64,000 nt of DNA, from positions 187,337 through 251,336 of the forward strand of contig RHPI01001168.1 of the NCBI GenBank assembly GCA_009103225.1, in the 5' to 3' direction. Below the pieces are notes generated by a model, which saw only the letters and a program-made list of their open reading frames with translations, was not told the DNA's origin and searched no databases. Numbering within the stretch: the first letter of the stretch is position 1; each line of letters starts with the position of its first letter. Source of the stretch: Chlorokybus atmophyticus. Lineage: Eukaryota; Streptophyta; Chlorokybophyceae; Chlorokybales; Chlorokybaceae. Shown here in pieces: positions 46,919-58,785 of this stretch. Position numbers and translations under genes: made by a program.

Positions 46919-48094
46919 TCAAAGCTGTTCTAGTCGGAGTTTTGCTTGAAACAACGTTTGGAACTCGTGCTGCAAGCGTTCATGCAGTTCATGACCATCC
47001 CTACCATACACCCACCGCCCATCGCCAGCATAGTCATAGCGTACAGGCCCGCTGCAACGCAGATTTGCAGGTTGTTAGCTTACTATACTATAAGCATAAC
47101 CTGCACATAATGTACAGCCCAACGCAATCAGTTCCCGACTCACCTCAATGGAGATGAAGACCAGATCTGCCGATTCGGAGTCTGTTTATTGATGACATAT
47201 GTCCCCTTTGAACCCAAAGAAGCAGTCAGGACGCCTTGCTGTTTCAGCAGAACGGTTAGCCACTTGAAGGCGTAATTGACCATTCTGTGGGTTTGGCATG
47301 CGGACTGATATGCTTGCCAGTTCATGCAACAACTCTACGTGGTATGTCTTGTGCCACAGATTGTCGAAAACAAGAAGCATGTCAAGTAAAGCCTTACTTG
47401 TATGGACAGCTCAACAACTAAACGTACAACTGGATAGGTTGCAACAATCATGCTTGAGTGGCATCAATGTAGTGCTAACGACTTGTGCACGCGAGAAATA
47501 ACACCCACTGAAGCAAGGCGGCCCGCTCGTAGACTCAACAAAGCACGACTGTTGAACACCGCGTGACTGTAAATGCTTCGTGAAGCGATCGCAGGACGTG
47601 TAGTTGTGCGACAGGAATGCCACAACCAGTCGAGGGGAAGTCATGCAAGCAAGCCTGACGTGGAGTCAATTACCTGGGAACTGACGTCCATGCCTTCGAC
47701 ATCATGCTCGTCCCCAAAACTCTGCAGCAGAATTACACGCGTTGTAACTGTAGACTTATTCAGAAATGTCATCTTAGGCACACCCATAGAGACGGACATT
47801 GAGGCGAGGCAGCTCACGCACCTCAATAGCTTCTTGCAGGTTCTCTAGGGTGGCGTCTGCAGCTTGGTGGAACTCATGCTCAGAGACGGCGCTGTAGTCC
47901 CTGGGCACAGGTGCTGGTATCTCCGCCGCTGCAGCAGCCGCGATGTTTCTAGAAGGCCACAGGCTTGTTAGTGGTGGACGCTCAACTCCTGCTGCTACTG
48001 CGGCCTTCAGTGCCGACCAACAGGGTTTCCGAGCACGCACTTGTTGAAGAGAAGGCGCCAATCGCCGCGACAGCACGCCGCAGCTCCGCCGCAT
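46919..48094 (-). CDS. FH: Frataxin (mitochondrial Fe-S cluster assembly)
   Basis: Four exons: 48094-47822, 47721-47674, 47238-47144 and 47051-46919 (TGA), in phase, 182 residues. I use the ATG at 48094, the first in-frame ATG. It yields an Arg/Ala-rich mitochondrial presequence ([20 protein letters not shown]), then the frataxin fold. Helix 1 is [20 protein letters not shown] with the acidic ridge (DEHDVEGMD). The conserved beta sheet is [20 protein letters not shown], then [16 protein letters not shown] and a C-terminal helix [10 protein letters not shown]. Frataxin tunes the cysteine desulfurase complex and handles iron in the mitochondrial matrix. The Trp in RQIW and the acidic ridge are present. 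Divergent from the mannosidase gene. Confidence 0.95.
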
Positions 48095-48466
48095 CCCCGC
48101 CGCCACCGTCGCCGCCGTCGCCTACATGCACACCCACATGCACCTTACCTGACGCCCAGTTGACGTGCATTACACATCAGCACATTAAGGTGACTAACGC
48201 ACCAGATCAGCCTTAACTTGCATCTTAACAGGCCGTTACAGCATAATGGAGGGCAATGACCGGTGATAGTCAAAATAAATCTGGCAGCACCCGGCGCTCT
48301 GTGCTGGTTGAGGCCGCTACGTGGATACGCAGTCTGCTTATATAACCGGCAACTGCCGGCCGTGCAAGTACGGGCAAGCAGGCAGCTTACTGCACGCAGC
48401 TTAAAGCTGCCTGAAGCGCAGGGTGGAGGAAGTGAAGGTGGAGGAGGACAAGGTGGAGGTGGGGCG
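48095..48466. promoter_or_regulatory. Divergent upstream region of frataxin and alpha-mannosidase
   Basis: A 372-bp region between the two start codons with a GCCGCCACCGTCGCCGCCGT tract near 48,105 and a GGAGGTGGAGG tract near 48,440. A TTATATAA box at about 48,337 lies 130 bp upstream of the mannosidase ATG and could be a TATA element. Confidence 0.4.
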
Positions 48467-51400
48467 ATGGGGTGGTGTTCTTCTAGAGCGCTGCTTACTG
48501 CTGTCGCCTTGCTGCTGGCTGTAGCTGGTTGTGAAGTTCATGCACAGTTCCAGCAGGAGCATGCCGTCATCCGGCAGTACAACACCACTGCCCAGCGAAA
48601 GGAGGGCGTCCTGAACGTCCACCTTGTAGCCCACACGCACGACGATGTCGGCTGGTTGAAGGTGCGAGCAAAGCTTAGAATCTTAGAACAATCAGCTAGG
48701 CTTGTTACCTTAGCTTTACAAATGCAGTGCATGAGGCATGAGCACTGCATTGCAATGCATTGCATTGCTGCAGTATGCCTTACGTAGACATGCTAGATGG
48801 TGACTGCTGCTTATGCTTGTGCTTATGGCAGACGGTAGATCAGTACTTCTACGGGGCTCGCAATGACATCCAGACGGCGTCAGTGCAGTACATTCTCGAC
48901 ACCGTGCTCCAGGCCTTAGAGGAGGATTCAAACAGGCGTTTCATCTATGTGGAGCAGGTTGGTGCGGACGAGTACAAATCGTTGCTTTGCGTCGTGTTTG
49001 CCACCAACGCAGGCTTTCTTTAACTGTCGTTCTGCTAGGCCTTCTTCCAGCGCTGGTGGCGTAGGCAAAGCGACAGTCGCCGTGACCGCATGCGCCGTCT
49101 CGTTGCAAATGGCCAACTAGAATTCATGTAGGTGCAGTGGTTGCAGAGTCAGCAGACGTTGCACCCATCGCTTGTTTGCAGTCGTCCGTCGCACCGACAG
49201 CCTGCATGTCAATATAATGCTCAGGGAGTACGGAGTTGGTGTTGCTACTGTGTTGCACAGGTCGCTGCAGGTTTTTACTTGGCTCAACATTTGTTACATA
49301 ACAATGACCATTGCTGTCGAGTCTGTCACTTCTGAGTCTGTCGCTATTGTACCCCGACCATCGGCGTAACTTGGTGCTTCCCAGAGCTCAGTTGCTGGTT
49401 GTGTGCAGCAATGGAGGGTGGTGCATGCACGATGAAGCAGCGACGTACTACACTGCCATGATCGACCAGACGGCCCTTGGCCATCGCTACATCAAGCAGC
49501 AGTTCAACGTCACCCCAACCATTGGATGGCAAATCGACCCTTTCGGCCACTCTGCGACACAAGCAACTCTCCTGACGGCAGAGGTAATGCACTAAAGATA
49601 ATAGACACAGGAGTGTTGCACATGCCCTGCCAGATGATGTCCTGCGTGCTGGGGTCGTCAGTGGTGATCAGTCTATGTACACAGGTCGGCTTTGATGCCA
49701 CTTTCTTCGCGCGCATCGACTACGAAGACAGGGCTCTACGACACATCAACAAGGGCATGGAGATGATCTGGCGGCCATCCCAATCCTTGGGCAAGACCGC
49801 GCAGGTGCTGGCTGCAGCATAGCAGTATGTAATCGAAATTGGCAGAAACCTTACCATTGGTCACTATAAGGACCTTTGTGCAGACATTCGCAGGAGCTTT
49901 CTACCAGCACTATGACCCCCCATGGGGTTTGAACTGGGAGATCTGGAGCACAGACGCACCAGTCATGGATGACCCTATATTGCAGGACTACAATGTGGGG
50001 GAGCGTGTTGAGCGCTTTGTGCAGGCTGCTCGGCAGTTTGCTACAGCATATCAGGTTGGAAGAAGCAAGCTGCACTTGTTACGTTACCCGGTCGAAACTT
50101 ACACTGCACACTATACTGGCAGGGTAGCGACGTCATGTTCACCATGGGCAGTGACTTCCACTACTCCAATGCCGATCAGTGGTTCCAGAACTTGGACAAA
50201 ATCATGCATTACGTCAATCAGGATGGTCGCGTCCATGCTCTGTACTCAACTCCGTCAAAGTACCTTGCTGCCCGCCACGCTGATAGCGATGCATCCTGGC
50301 CTCTGAAGACTGACGACTTTTTCCCTTATGCGGACTGTCCGCATTGCTACTGGACAGGGTGCGAAGCCTTCGTCAATGCATGCATGCTGCCTGTCAGTGT
50401 TCTAATGATGTTCTCTGCAGCTACTTTACCAGCCGCCCGGCGTTGAAGGCATATGCAAGTGGCGGGTCCTCCTTTTTGCAGGCCGCACGGCAGCTAGAGT
50501 GGGCAGTTGGTCGGCGTAAGGATGCCAACACCGACGCTCTTGAAGAGGCCGTTTCCGTTGCACAGCACCATGATGGCGTGTCAGGCACATCGAAGCAGCA
50601 TGTGGCAAACGATTACGCACAGGTTGGTTGCTGATTGACAGCGTGCTGATGCTAACCCCATGCGGCGTGTATGAGCATGTGCAGCTATTCAGCGTCAATG
50701 CGTCGGCTTTGAGCGTAATCTGTGTTGATGTAGTCATGTCCTCCCTTAACAAGATGTTTGCCTTGTACAGCGCATATCTGTGGGAATGGATGAAGCCACC
50801 AATGTCGCAGTAAAAGCTATTGAGCAGCTCGCAAGCCCGTCCGCTACTGAAATGCTTCGCCTCCCATCAGAACCCATGCCAGAAGCCTCATCCGGCAGGC
50901 TTTTGTTATCCCAATGCCCTCTTGCAAACATCAGTGTATGCCCACCATCAGAGCAGCTCACTGTCAACGAAACACTGACAGTGATGGCCTACAATCCTTT
51001 GGCATGGGCCCGCGAGGTGGTTGTGCGACTTCCTGTATCAACATCTTACATTTCCGTCACAGGCGACAACGGCGAGCCAATCACTGCTCAGATACTGCCG
51101 GTCAGTTGCGTTAACCTGTACATGCACTACGTGCATTGTCACGCAACCATGGCACACTGCATGTAAAAGTGGTAGTGCATGCGGAAGCGCAGACCTCAAG
51201 TTGATGCAGCTGTCACTTCCATGCAGATCAGCGATGCAACAAAAGCCGTGCGTGCACGGCAGCAACAGTATAGTGGAGTGCCAGAGGGTGCAAGGTCGCA
51301 GTCCATGTACGAGCTGGTGTTTCTGCTTGACACTCCACCAGTTGGGTATGCTGCAGCTACACTGTGGGTGAGGGAAGCTCCATCGCCCCATACAGCTGTT

Positions 51401-52960
51401 CCCAGCTCCGTCACTCCACTGTCATCCGTGAACTCTATAAATGGCATTGCGGAAGTTGGCACAGCGCTCCTCACACTGGGTTATGACCAAGTGACTGGAC
51501 AGCTGAAGGTTTGCAAATGTAACATTAATCGACCACTACTCCATTTGCATCTAAGACAGGCACTGTGGCTCTCTGCAACTTGGGGTACATCCAGCTCATC
51601 TCGTATTCTATCATGCAGTTCATGCGCAGTGCTGACAATGCGGAGGCAGTGGCTATTACCCAGACATTTCAGTGGTACTCGTCTAGCAAGGGCGATGAGC
51701 CCGAAGACCACGGACAGGTGGTTCAACATACAGCATCTGCTCCGTTGTTGTGTCGGCCTCTGGTTTGGTAGTGACCATGTGCGTGCAGGCTGGTGGTGCG
51801 TACATCTTCCGTCCTTCAAGCAACGATGCGTTGCCTGTATCGGACGACAAGGTGATCACCACCATAGTCTTTGGTCCCGTGCTTACGGAAGTACGGCAAG
51901 AGTTTGCGTCATGGGCAACACTTGCTACACGCATCTACGCCATGCACACAGATGCTGAGCTAGAATGGACAGTCGGTCCTGTCCCGTTTGAGGACAACAT
52001 TGGCAAGGAGGTTATACTTCGAGTAAGTTTTAGTTATTTTCCCAAGGTCATCATGCAAGTTGTAGGTTATGATGGCATGATGACTCATCAACATGGGTGT
52101 CTCTGCAGATTGACACAGGCATCCCTAGTGGCGGTGTCTTCTGGACGGACTCCAATGGCAGGGAATGGGTGCGCAGAGTTGTCAACGGCCGCGGCACATG
52201 GCCATTGACGGTGACAGAGCAAGTTGCTGGCAACTACTACCCTGTAAACGCCGCTGCCTCCCTCGCTTCAAACCACACCCGCCTGACCGTCCTGACGGAC
52301 CGCTCCCAAGGAGCTGCGAGCTTGAAGGACGGTTCTCTGGAGTTCCTCGTACATCGGCGCTTGTTCTTTGACGACTGGCGTGGAGTGGCAGAGCCACTGA
52401 ATGAAACCGAATGCGGGTGCACAAACTGCAACTGCCCTGGCCTCACAGTGCGCGGCACAATGCGTCTTGTTGTCGGTGCTGAAGGGCCCCCTTTGGTCGA
52501 GTGGGCTCGCACCACTCAGCAGCTACTGTTGGAGCCTGCCCAGCTGTTCCTGTCAGAGGGCAAGACGCCAAGCATCAAGCCTCTTTCACTCTTGGCCAAA
52601 CCACTACCTGAAAGCTTGCACTTGCTTACCCTGCATGCACTAGAAGACAACACCACAATTCTACGCATCGCCCACCTGTATGAAGCCCACGAGCATCCAG
52701 AGCACTCAAAGCCAGTCAAAGTGGACATTCTGCAGCTGTTTGGCTCCAAAGCGATCAGATCGGCGGTAGAGCTTTCCCTGTCTGGCAACCAGCCCAAGGG
52801 TGCAGTCAAACCGATGAACTGGCGCATCAATGGAGAAGACGGGTCTGAGCCAGTGCCATTGCGAGAAGCCCCGATTGAGCATGTAGAGAATCCATCTGCT
52901 CTGGTCGTCACGATAGCACCGATGGAGATTAGGACATTCGGAATTATTTTTGGCAAGTAA
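48467..52960 (+). CDS. Lysosomal/vacuolar-type alpha-mannosidase (GH38)
   Basis: Thirteen exons: 48467-48661, 48832-48957, 49039-49127, 49409-49583, 49685-49804, 49884-50054, 50123-50358, 50421-50622, 50771-51100, 51227-51508, 51619-51717, 51789-52022 and 52109-52960. All are in phase, giving 1,036 residues. A signal peptide (about 1-26) is followed by the zinc site HTHDDVGW (about His56), and the nucleophile region [13 protein letters not shown] (Asp about 180). Further conserved blocks are FARIDYEDR, the [12 protein letters not shown] block, [24 protein letters not shown] and VAGNYYPVN. These zinc enzymes remove alpha-mannose from N-glycans in the lysosome or vacuole and are processed into several chains. 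A Cys-rich CGCTNCNC patch near residue 855 is unusual to my eye. Several N-x-T/S sites (for example YNTT, VNET) suit a secreted glycoprotein. Confidence 0.95.
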
Positions 52961-54303
52961 ATAGACCAATGCATGGGGCAGCCAAACACTGCAGGGAGGG
53001 ATTGTTCATGACTGCTTGAACCTGACAACTGTTTGCACTCGTTCGGACAGTCAACCGTATCTGCATGAGGTGCTGGACACTGCACATAGCAGCTGCATGC
53101 AAGCAAAGCATGAAATGACCAAAACTTTGCACGCTTACCACTAGTGTGAATTTGAAACTAATTGAACTGCGGGTAACGTAAGCATTGCAACCTAGACTCT
53201 TGGAAGGTCCATCGTCACACGCTAATAGTAAGTGACATTCTTAGATTTATATGACTAGCATAACAACACAATCTAACCTTCAACCGCATACCGGTGCCAA
53301 GTGACAGTTCACCCCCGTTGTTATCATATTTGCTGATGGAACAATCTCGTTCATGTACTGAAGTCGACAATTCTACTGTACGGCTACCAGTTGCTCTTTT
53401 ACGCAATAAACAATATCAAAGCAACAACCGAATCTTGTAATACAAGTTTCGCGCCAAAATTGCCTTGTCAATGCCATTAAACTTGCTGCATGGCAGCATA
53501 TGGATGACATAATAACCAAATGCTCAATGCGAGGCGCGCGTGAACAGTTCGTGTCTCTGTAGTAATGGCTGCCGGGCAATTGGAAGCTAATGGAGCAGTC
53601 TTACTCGTTTTAAGACTTTTGTGTGTGCATAAAAACCCACAGAAATATTGTTATGAAGAGGGTAGATTATTGTAAAGCTTGCGCATATGATGTACGTGTT
53701 GCCCAGTGGTGTCAATGCAAGTGTCATGCAAGCATGTGCAATCGATTTCACAATTGTAAAAACGAATATAGTTGTAATGAGTTATAAAGTTGATGGTCTA
53801 CTACGGCGGATTACAAGTTAACGCTGAAATACAATAGATTACGGCACATTACCTTCCCACAATCATGCTTACATGCAATATTGAATGGATATGCTAACAT
53901 ACATAAGTGAACTATGAACCTCATCATAAGAACGACTTACGAGAAACCAATAGTACTCTATAGCGAGGGGTTTCAGTAGCCGCATCATTGATGTCGTTGA
54001 ACAACATATATTATACCGTACACATTTTGTTGGTACACATTTCATTAAACGCCGCTAAAACCATGGAGGTCTGTAGTCCGTATTCCGTGGCCATGGCCGT
54101 CGTGGCTAACAAGCTAGTCGGCACCGCCCTGCTTGCGGCGGAGGGCGTTGATTAAGAGGCGTTGTGGCGGCGTGTTTGCCTGAGCATAGTCTTTGTTGTT
54201 TGCTCTGTCGACAATGGTGGTCAACAGCATCAGAAGAATTCAGGCAGCCACCACCTCTCCCTGCAACGTACGGCGACGTAAAAGGCAGGAAGCGCGGCAG
54301 CAG
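52961..54303. other. Downstream region, no gene recognised
   Basis: Mostly AT-rich, with a short GC-rich frame at about 54,063-54,155 (MEVCSPYSVAMAVVANKL, TAG-less to TAA) that has no recognisable relative. Confidence 0.4.
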
Positions 54304-54396
<93 letters not shown>

Positions 54397-54397
54397 N
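54304..54397. repeat. Poly-C run of 93 bases plus one N
   Basis: An uninterrupted C homopolymer ending in an unknown base. Length is very likely an assembly or sequencing artefact. A second unresolved stretch of 13 N follows a G run at 54,706-54,718. Confidence 0.9.
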
Positions 54398-54449
54398 GGT
54401 CGCTGAAAGGCAAGCCGGCAGCAGGCGCACCGCGCACCGCGCCGCGCAC

Positions 54450-54705
54450 CTTTCTGGAGGACGTGTTGCTGAATTCAACGCCACTCAGCGGACAACAGTG
54501 TTGTCAATGGGAGTGGCGCTGGCAGCAGGGATGTGCTTTCGCGAGCGTCCATTCACGTGGTCTTCGTGACCTTAAGGTAAGCCATAAGTATGACTCTGCA
54601 AAGTTCGGCGAAAGTGCAAGATATGGATTCAAACACTTTGCTCGAGGGGACATTATCGTCACCAAAAAGAACCACGTGGCGCCCTGGCTGGAGGGGAAGG
54701 GGGGG
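54450..54705 (+). other. 11-residue-repeat module, copy 1 of a tandem pair
   Basis: The + strand frame encodes FGESARYGFKHFARGDIIV preceded by KYDSAK. This matches the FGES/HERGLRNLLRG pattern of the 10.8-kb ORF. It is followed by an EKNH-like ending and an N gap. The upstream half (TTGCTGAATTCAACGCCACT to the CAGCAGGGATGTGCTTTC block) is repeated 400 bp downstream. Confidence 0.45.
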
Positions 54706-54854
54706 NNNNNNNNNNNNNGAGGGGGGCAAGGGGTTGCTTCGGTTGGTTAGGGTAGGCACATATGTTAAAGCCGTCGTAGTTGACGCTTAAAAGCGAGCCG
54801 GCGACGGGCGCACAGCTGCCGGCTTGAGCACGGCCTCCCCGGGCCGCGCCGCGC

Positions 54855-55122
54855 TCCCTTTAGAAGAAGGTGTTGCTGAACTCAATACCGCTGTTGTCAA
54901 TAGGAGTGGCTCTAGCAGGCTGCCAATGGCAGCAGGGATGTGCTTTCACGGGCTTGTCCATGCATGTGGCCACGCGAAGGTCACGAAGCCAATGGGCACT
55001 ATTGGGCAAGCTATGGATGTGGTCTTGCAAAGTTCGGCAAAAATGCACGATTTGGATTAAAACATTTGAGTTAAGAGGACATCATCGTCATCGAGAAGAA
55101 CCACGTGGCGTCCAAGAGGTAA
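54855..55122 (+). other. 11-residue-repeat module, copy 2, decayed
   Basis: Parallel DNA blocks to copy 1: TTGCTGAACTCAA, TTGTCAATAGGAGTGGC, GGCAGCAGGGATGTGCTTTC, GCAAAGTTCGGCAAAAATG, and GAGAAGAACCACGTGGCG. The corresponding frame (KFGKNARFGLKHL) is broken by a stop before EDIIVIEKNH, so it is a pseudo-copy. Confidence 0.45.
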
Positions 55123-55855
55123 CACGCGCCCACACTTTTGCTTAGTTAGCATTGGATATCGCTGCATTGCGTGATTGCGGTTTGTTGTTGTGCAACTTGT
55201 CCTTTCCTTATTTTCCTTTTTATTTGTGGCAAATAAGCAGGTAGCGGCTGATTTGTGCAAATCTACACCCTGCTCGCTTGCAGTGGTGACCTTTATATAG
55301 CTGTCTTCATGCGCGGGACAATTGGAGGATGCACTGCTGGTGCCTGCGGTCAGTGCCTTGCCCGTGGTTTGTGCCTTAGCAAAGCTGATGGTGCTCTAGC
55401 TACCTACTCTAGCTACCTACCTGCCACGTGGTTGGAACCACTCTACCTGCGCACCAAGACATATTGGTGGGGGCGGCGGCGTGTACCAGGTCTGTGCACA
55501 TTTTGGTCTTTGTCATTTAATGTGTTAGTGATGGTGAGCAGCAAGGCACCCTGACTATACTACACAGCCGTAAGCTCTCTTTAAAGAGGCTGCTCCGGCC
55601 GAAGGCAGCACAGATGCAGGGGCGGCGACGCTTGGCAGGAGGGGGCAGAGGCAGGGGGGATTGCTTCGGTTGGTTGGGTCATGGTGAGGGGTCAACTATG
55701 TCAGCACATAAGCAGGTGCGCGCACAAGTCTCGTTCGACATTGCAAGGCCAGCCGGGAGTTGACGCTCATCCTTGAGCATCGCCTCCAGCGCACCTCCTG
55801 CTGTGGCACAAAGTGATGCTAACCTCCTTTTTGCTCCGAGCATTATACGACGCTA
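55123..55855. other. Non-coding stretch between module copies
   Basis: No gene recognised. CTAGCTACCTACTCTAGCTA is a short duplication near 55,400. GGGGCGGC and GGAGGGGGCAGAGGCAGGGG purine tracts lie at 55,465-55,660. Confidence 0.35.
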
Positions 55856-56033
55856 ATGCCACTCTCCGCAATAACTAAATACAGTATGTTATAACTATAC
55901 TATACTGTATGCAGTTATTGCGGAGAGTGGCAAGAGGCATTGGCCATCATGGCGACAACCTTGTGCAAGGTCACTAATGTGGGCAAAATAAACATCATGT
56001 TCATCAACCAATGTGGGCTTAAGCCCACATTGG
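55856..56033. repeat. Stem-loop and perfect palindrome
   Basis: 55,859-55,876 (CCACTCTCCGCAATAACT) is exactly complementary to 55,913-55,930. An inner TACAGTAT/ATACTGTA pair gives a nested hairpin. At 56,008-56,033 is a perfect 26-bp palindrome whose half is CCAATGTGGGCTT. Confidence 0.85.
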
Positions 56034-56150
56034 TGCCATGATGGTAAAAGCCTTGATTGTGGGCTCACTAACTTTAATGGAAGCATCGAGCATGGTTTAA
56101 GGCATTTTTCGCATGGTGACGTGATACATGTAGAGGAGAAGGAGCTTTGA
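56020..56150 (+). other. 11-residue-repeat module, C-terminal copy
   Basis: The frame GLTNFNGSIEHGLRHFSHG continues to DVIHVEEKEL and a TGA stop. This matches the FGES-ARYGFKHFARG-DIIVTKKNH pattern at 54.6 kb. It is the clearest example of the module followed by its acidic/basic C-terminus. 56,160-57,834 beyond it has no recognised gene. Confidence 0.45.
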
Positions 56151-57295
56151 CCATGCTGTGGCATTTATGATGTTACGCATGGCATGAAATTGTGAATAAA
56201 TACTAAGACTGCCTATCTCATTTCAAGAATTTGCAAGTACATAAGAGTGTGCTAAAGACAATTCCAATTACTTCTTCACCTCTACTTTTAGTGTTGGACG
56301 TGGCACGATTCCAATCACTTGAATAAACAGAGAAGATAAAATCATCATGATGCAATTTGTCGATAAAGAGGTGTCGAAGGGCACTATAATAACCGAATCC
56401 GTGCGCGTGTGCATGTGCGCACACGCGCACGTGTGTGCATTTATTGATGCTGCGAGCTTGTTATACACAGTTTGATGGGAGTGCTAAGTGCTTGAACTGT
56501 GCATGCGATGGCGTCTAATACTTTTGTTGAATATGGGCTATGCTTGCCGGACATGCACACTACATCCCACACACATAAAGCAACAGATTGCAGAACGAAT
56601 GCACAGTTACACACACGCTTGCATTGCAATAGATTTGATTGGGGGCCCAGACAGCGCTTACAATACAACCACATGACCTAGGACCCTACCACCTGACGAG
56701 GCAACCGACATCACCAACACAATACACTTTGCCGTGTTGAACGAGAGGCAGGTTGGGCAAAACAGACAGGGTAGGGTAGGATCACCACACATGCAAGGAG
56801 CTACCCCAAACGTGTACTTGCACTGCATGCAATTGCTAGTTGCATTCAATGAAAGGTATCAACCAGCAGGTACTACTCAGCGGCTTCTGAGCAACAGCTT
56901 GTGTAGGTGTACTCTAGCGCATGCGTGGACTTGAACGGCAAGTTAGGTTTGTAGCATGGTTTGGCCACAAAGAACTGGTCGCCGTTAGGATACATCGCCA
57001 TCAGTATCAGCAGCAGGCATGAGTTCCAATCACAGACTTACAATTTGTACTGCATCGGTATACGCATCAACACATCAATACAGGCGTCCTCTTACCTTGG
57101 TCTACCTCGACCTTTACAATAGAGCCAAGTCACCAACTCTAGCGCACAATGTTATGCCTGTGCCCATGTGTTGAGTCTCCCGAGGCGCTTTTCAAGCAAC
57201 CACAATAAACGGTGGGTGCTGGGCTTGTTGGGTTGGGACCAGCAAGCGTGTGCGAAGGGAAAGGCTACTGCCGTTGTTGCTGTGACAAGTTTTAG

Positions 57296-57520
57296 TTGGT
57301 GAGAGCGAAAATGGTGCTTCTTTGGACAGGTCTGCTTTACCTGCTTGGCATGGACAGCAAAGTTAAGAAAAGTGTTATCAACAACAATGATAATACCAAC
57401 GACGTCAATGATAACAGCGTCAGCCTCGGCAGCAGAAGCGATGGTAACAACAACAACGATTATGCAATCAACAACGACAACTGCAATAAAGACGGCAGCA
57501 CGGAGCCTGCAAGCAGGCAC
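57296..57520 (+). repeat. AAC/GAT-rich low-complexity tract
   Basis: Repeated AACAACAA and AATGATAA triplets give an Asn/Asp-rich frame on one strand and Val/Ile-rich on the other. No protein is recognised. Confidence 0.5.
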
Positions 57521-57834
57521 TTGCATTAATTTTACACCCAACCGCAATTACGCCATGCCCCTTGACTGCGAGAGGTAGTTTTGCACGGGTTGGCCGCACG
57601 GCATAGTCGTTAAAGCTTGACCCATGTTCAAAGGCCTCCATCCGTTGACAACAAGCTGTAAATATGCAGGTCAAGGCTTGGTTGTTTACATGCTCTTACC
57701 AGCAGCAGGATATATTACCTGGCGTTGCATGCTGTTAAATTGTCAGCATATCGATTGCACAGCACTGCATGTACGCAATGCGAAGTGAACAATGCTGAGG
57801 TATAGCCGCATGCTCACTCTCGGCACTTCTGCAG

Positions 57835-58785
57835 GGCTCCAACGGGGAGTCTTCCAATCAGAGAACTGGGTGGTATAATCTATTGAACGTTCTGAAGAAG
57901 TGCGCTGAGGAAGTTGGCCGGATGGGTGTTACTGTTGTTTGGCTGCCTTGACCTTCCCAATCAATTTCACCAAGCAAGGTTGCTTTTACCAACACGCTAC
58001 CTCGGCGCAATGCATGTAAGTGTTGCTTACAACAATAGAACACATATACTACACACTCTGGATTAAGCCATTGTACCGGGTGAGGGGGAGCAACTAACAA
58101 CACTGTGTGCTATGAACTGGATGGATATACTGTCTGCAGGGGCTTGCTTGCAGTGTAAAGCTGTAATCGAGGGCTGCTGTGCAGAGTACTTGCCTACTTA
58201 ACTATAAGAGTTGAACGCTTCGTTGGATGACAGTGAGAAGGGCTTGAGGACCCTCATCACCACAGCACTTTTACAAAAATGGCATTGTGATCAACCATAT
58301 GTGTGCAGACTTTCAGGTAAGTGGGATTATAGAGGGCCAAGAAAGCCCGTGTTACACCTTGCGTCCATTGCTCTTGGTCGTTTGCACACATGTACACATC
58401 ATACCTTACCTTAGGCGCTACATGAGCAGGTTAAATGGCCCCAACCCCAAGCATTCCAGCTCCGGTCAGGCAGTGTCTGTGATGGCCATACTCAACAAGC
58501 ACACCCAACTCCCACTCCATCTGGTACAAGCACATGAACAGAAGATCCAATCCATCCGCCAGCCTCGAGCGCGCTGTAAAATGGACTTTTTACACCTGCA
58601 AGTCAGTGGGCAGAGAGTGTGAGTGTGTGTTGAGCGTGTTGGTCATGACGAGTGCGCTGAGTATGTCATGCGTGTGCTTAGGCGCGTGTGCGTGCGCGTG
58701 TGTCCATCCAAGCGTGGCTCAAAGAGAACGTGGGCGTCATGCTTATGAGGGCACTCCTTTTCAAAGGCAGACGGCGCAAAGGTGA
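57835..58785 (+). pseudogene. Alpha-amylase (GH13) pseudogene fragment
   Basis: Three exon-like pieces match the plant alpha-amylase order. Piece A (57,835-57,990) reads NGESSNQRTGWYNLL...VGRMGVTVVWLP then TGA (57,949-57,951) then PSQSISP, matching the GFNWES...GWYN...VTHVWLPPPSQS block. Piece B (about 58,214-58,315) reads KGLRTLITTAL, then, after a frameshift in an A run, NGIVINHMCADFQ, matching the DIVINHR substrate-binding block. Piece C (about 58,699-58,780) reads IQAWLKENVGVMLMRALLFK, matching WLK-x-x-IGFDGWRFDFVKG with the nucleophile Asp lost. The stop, the shift and the missing nucleophile make this a broken copy. No later amylase blocks were found downstream. Confidence 0.55.

Noticed and set aside
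56930-57130. A minus-strand segment reading MYPNGDQFFVAKPCYKPNLP, reminiscent of a Tudor/SGF29-type strand
   Set aside because: No flanking exon in a compatible frame could be found, so one short match was not enough to call a gene.
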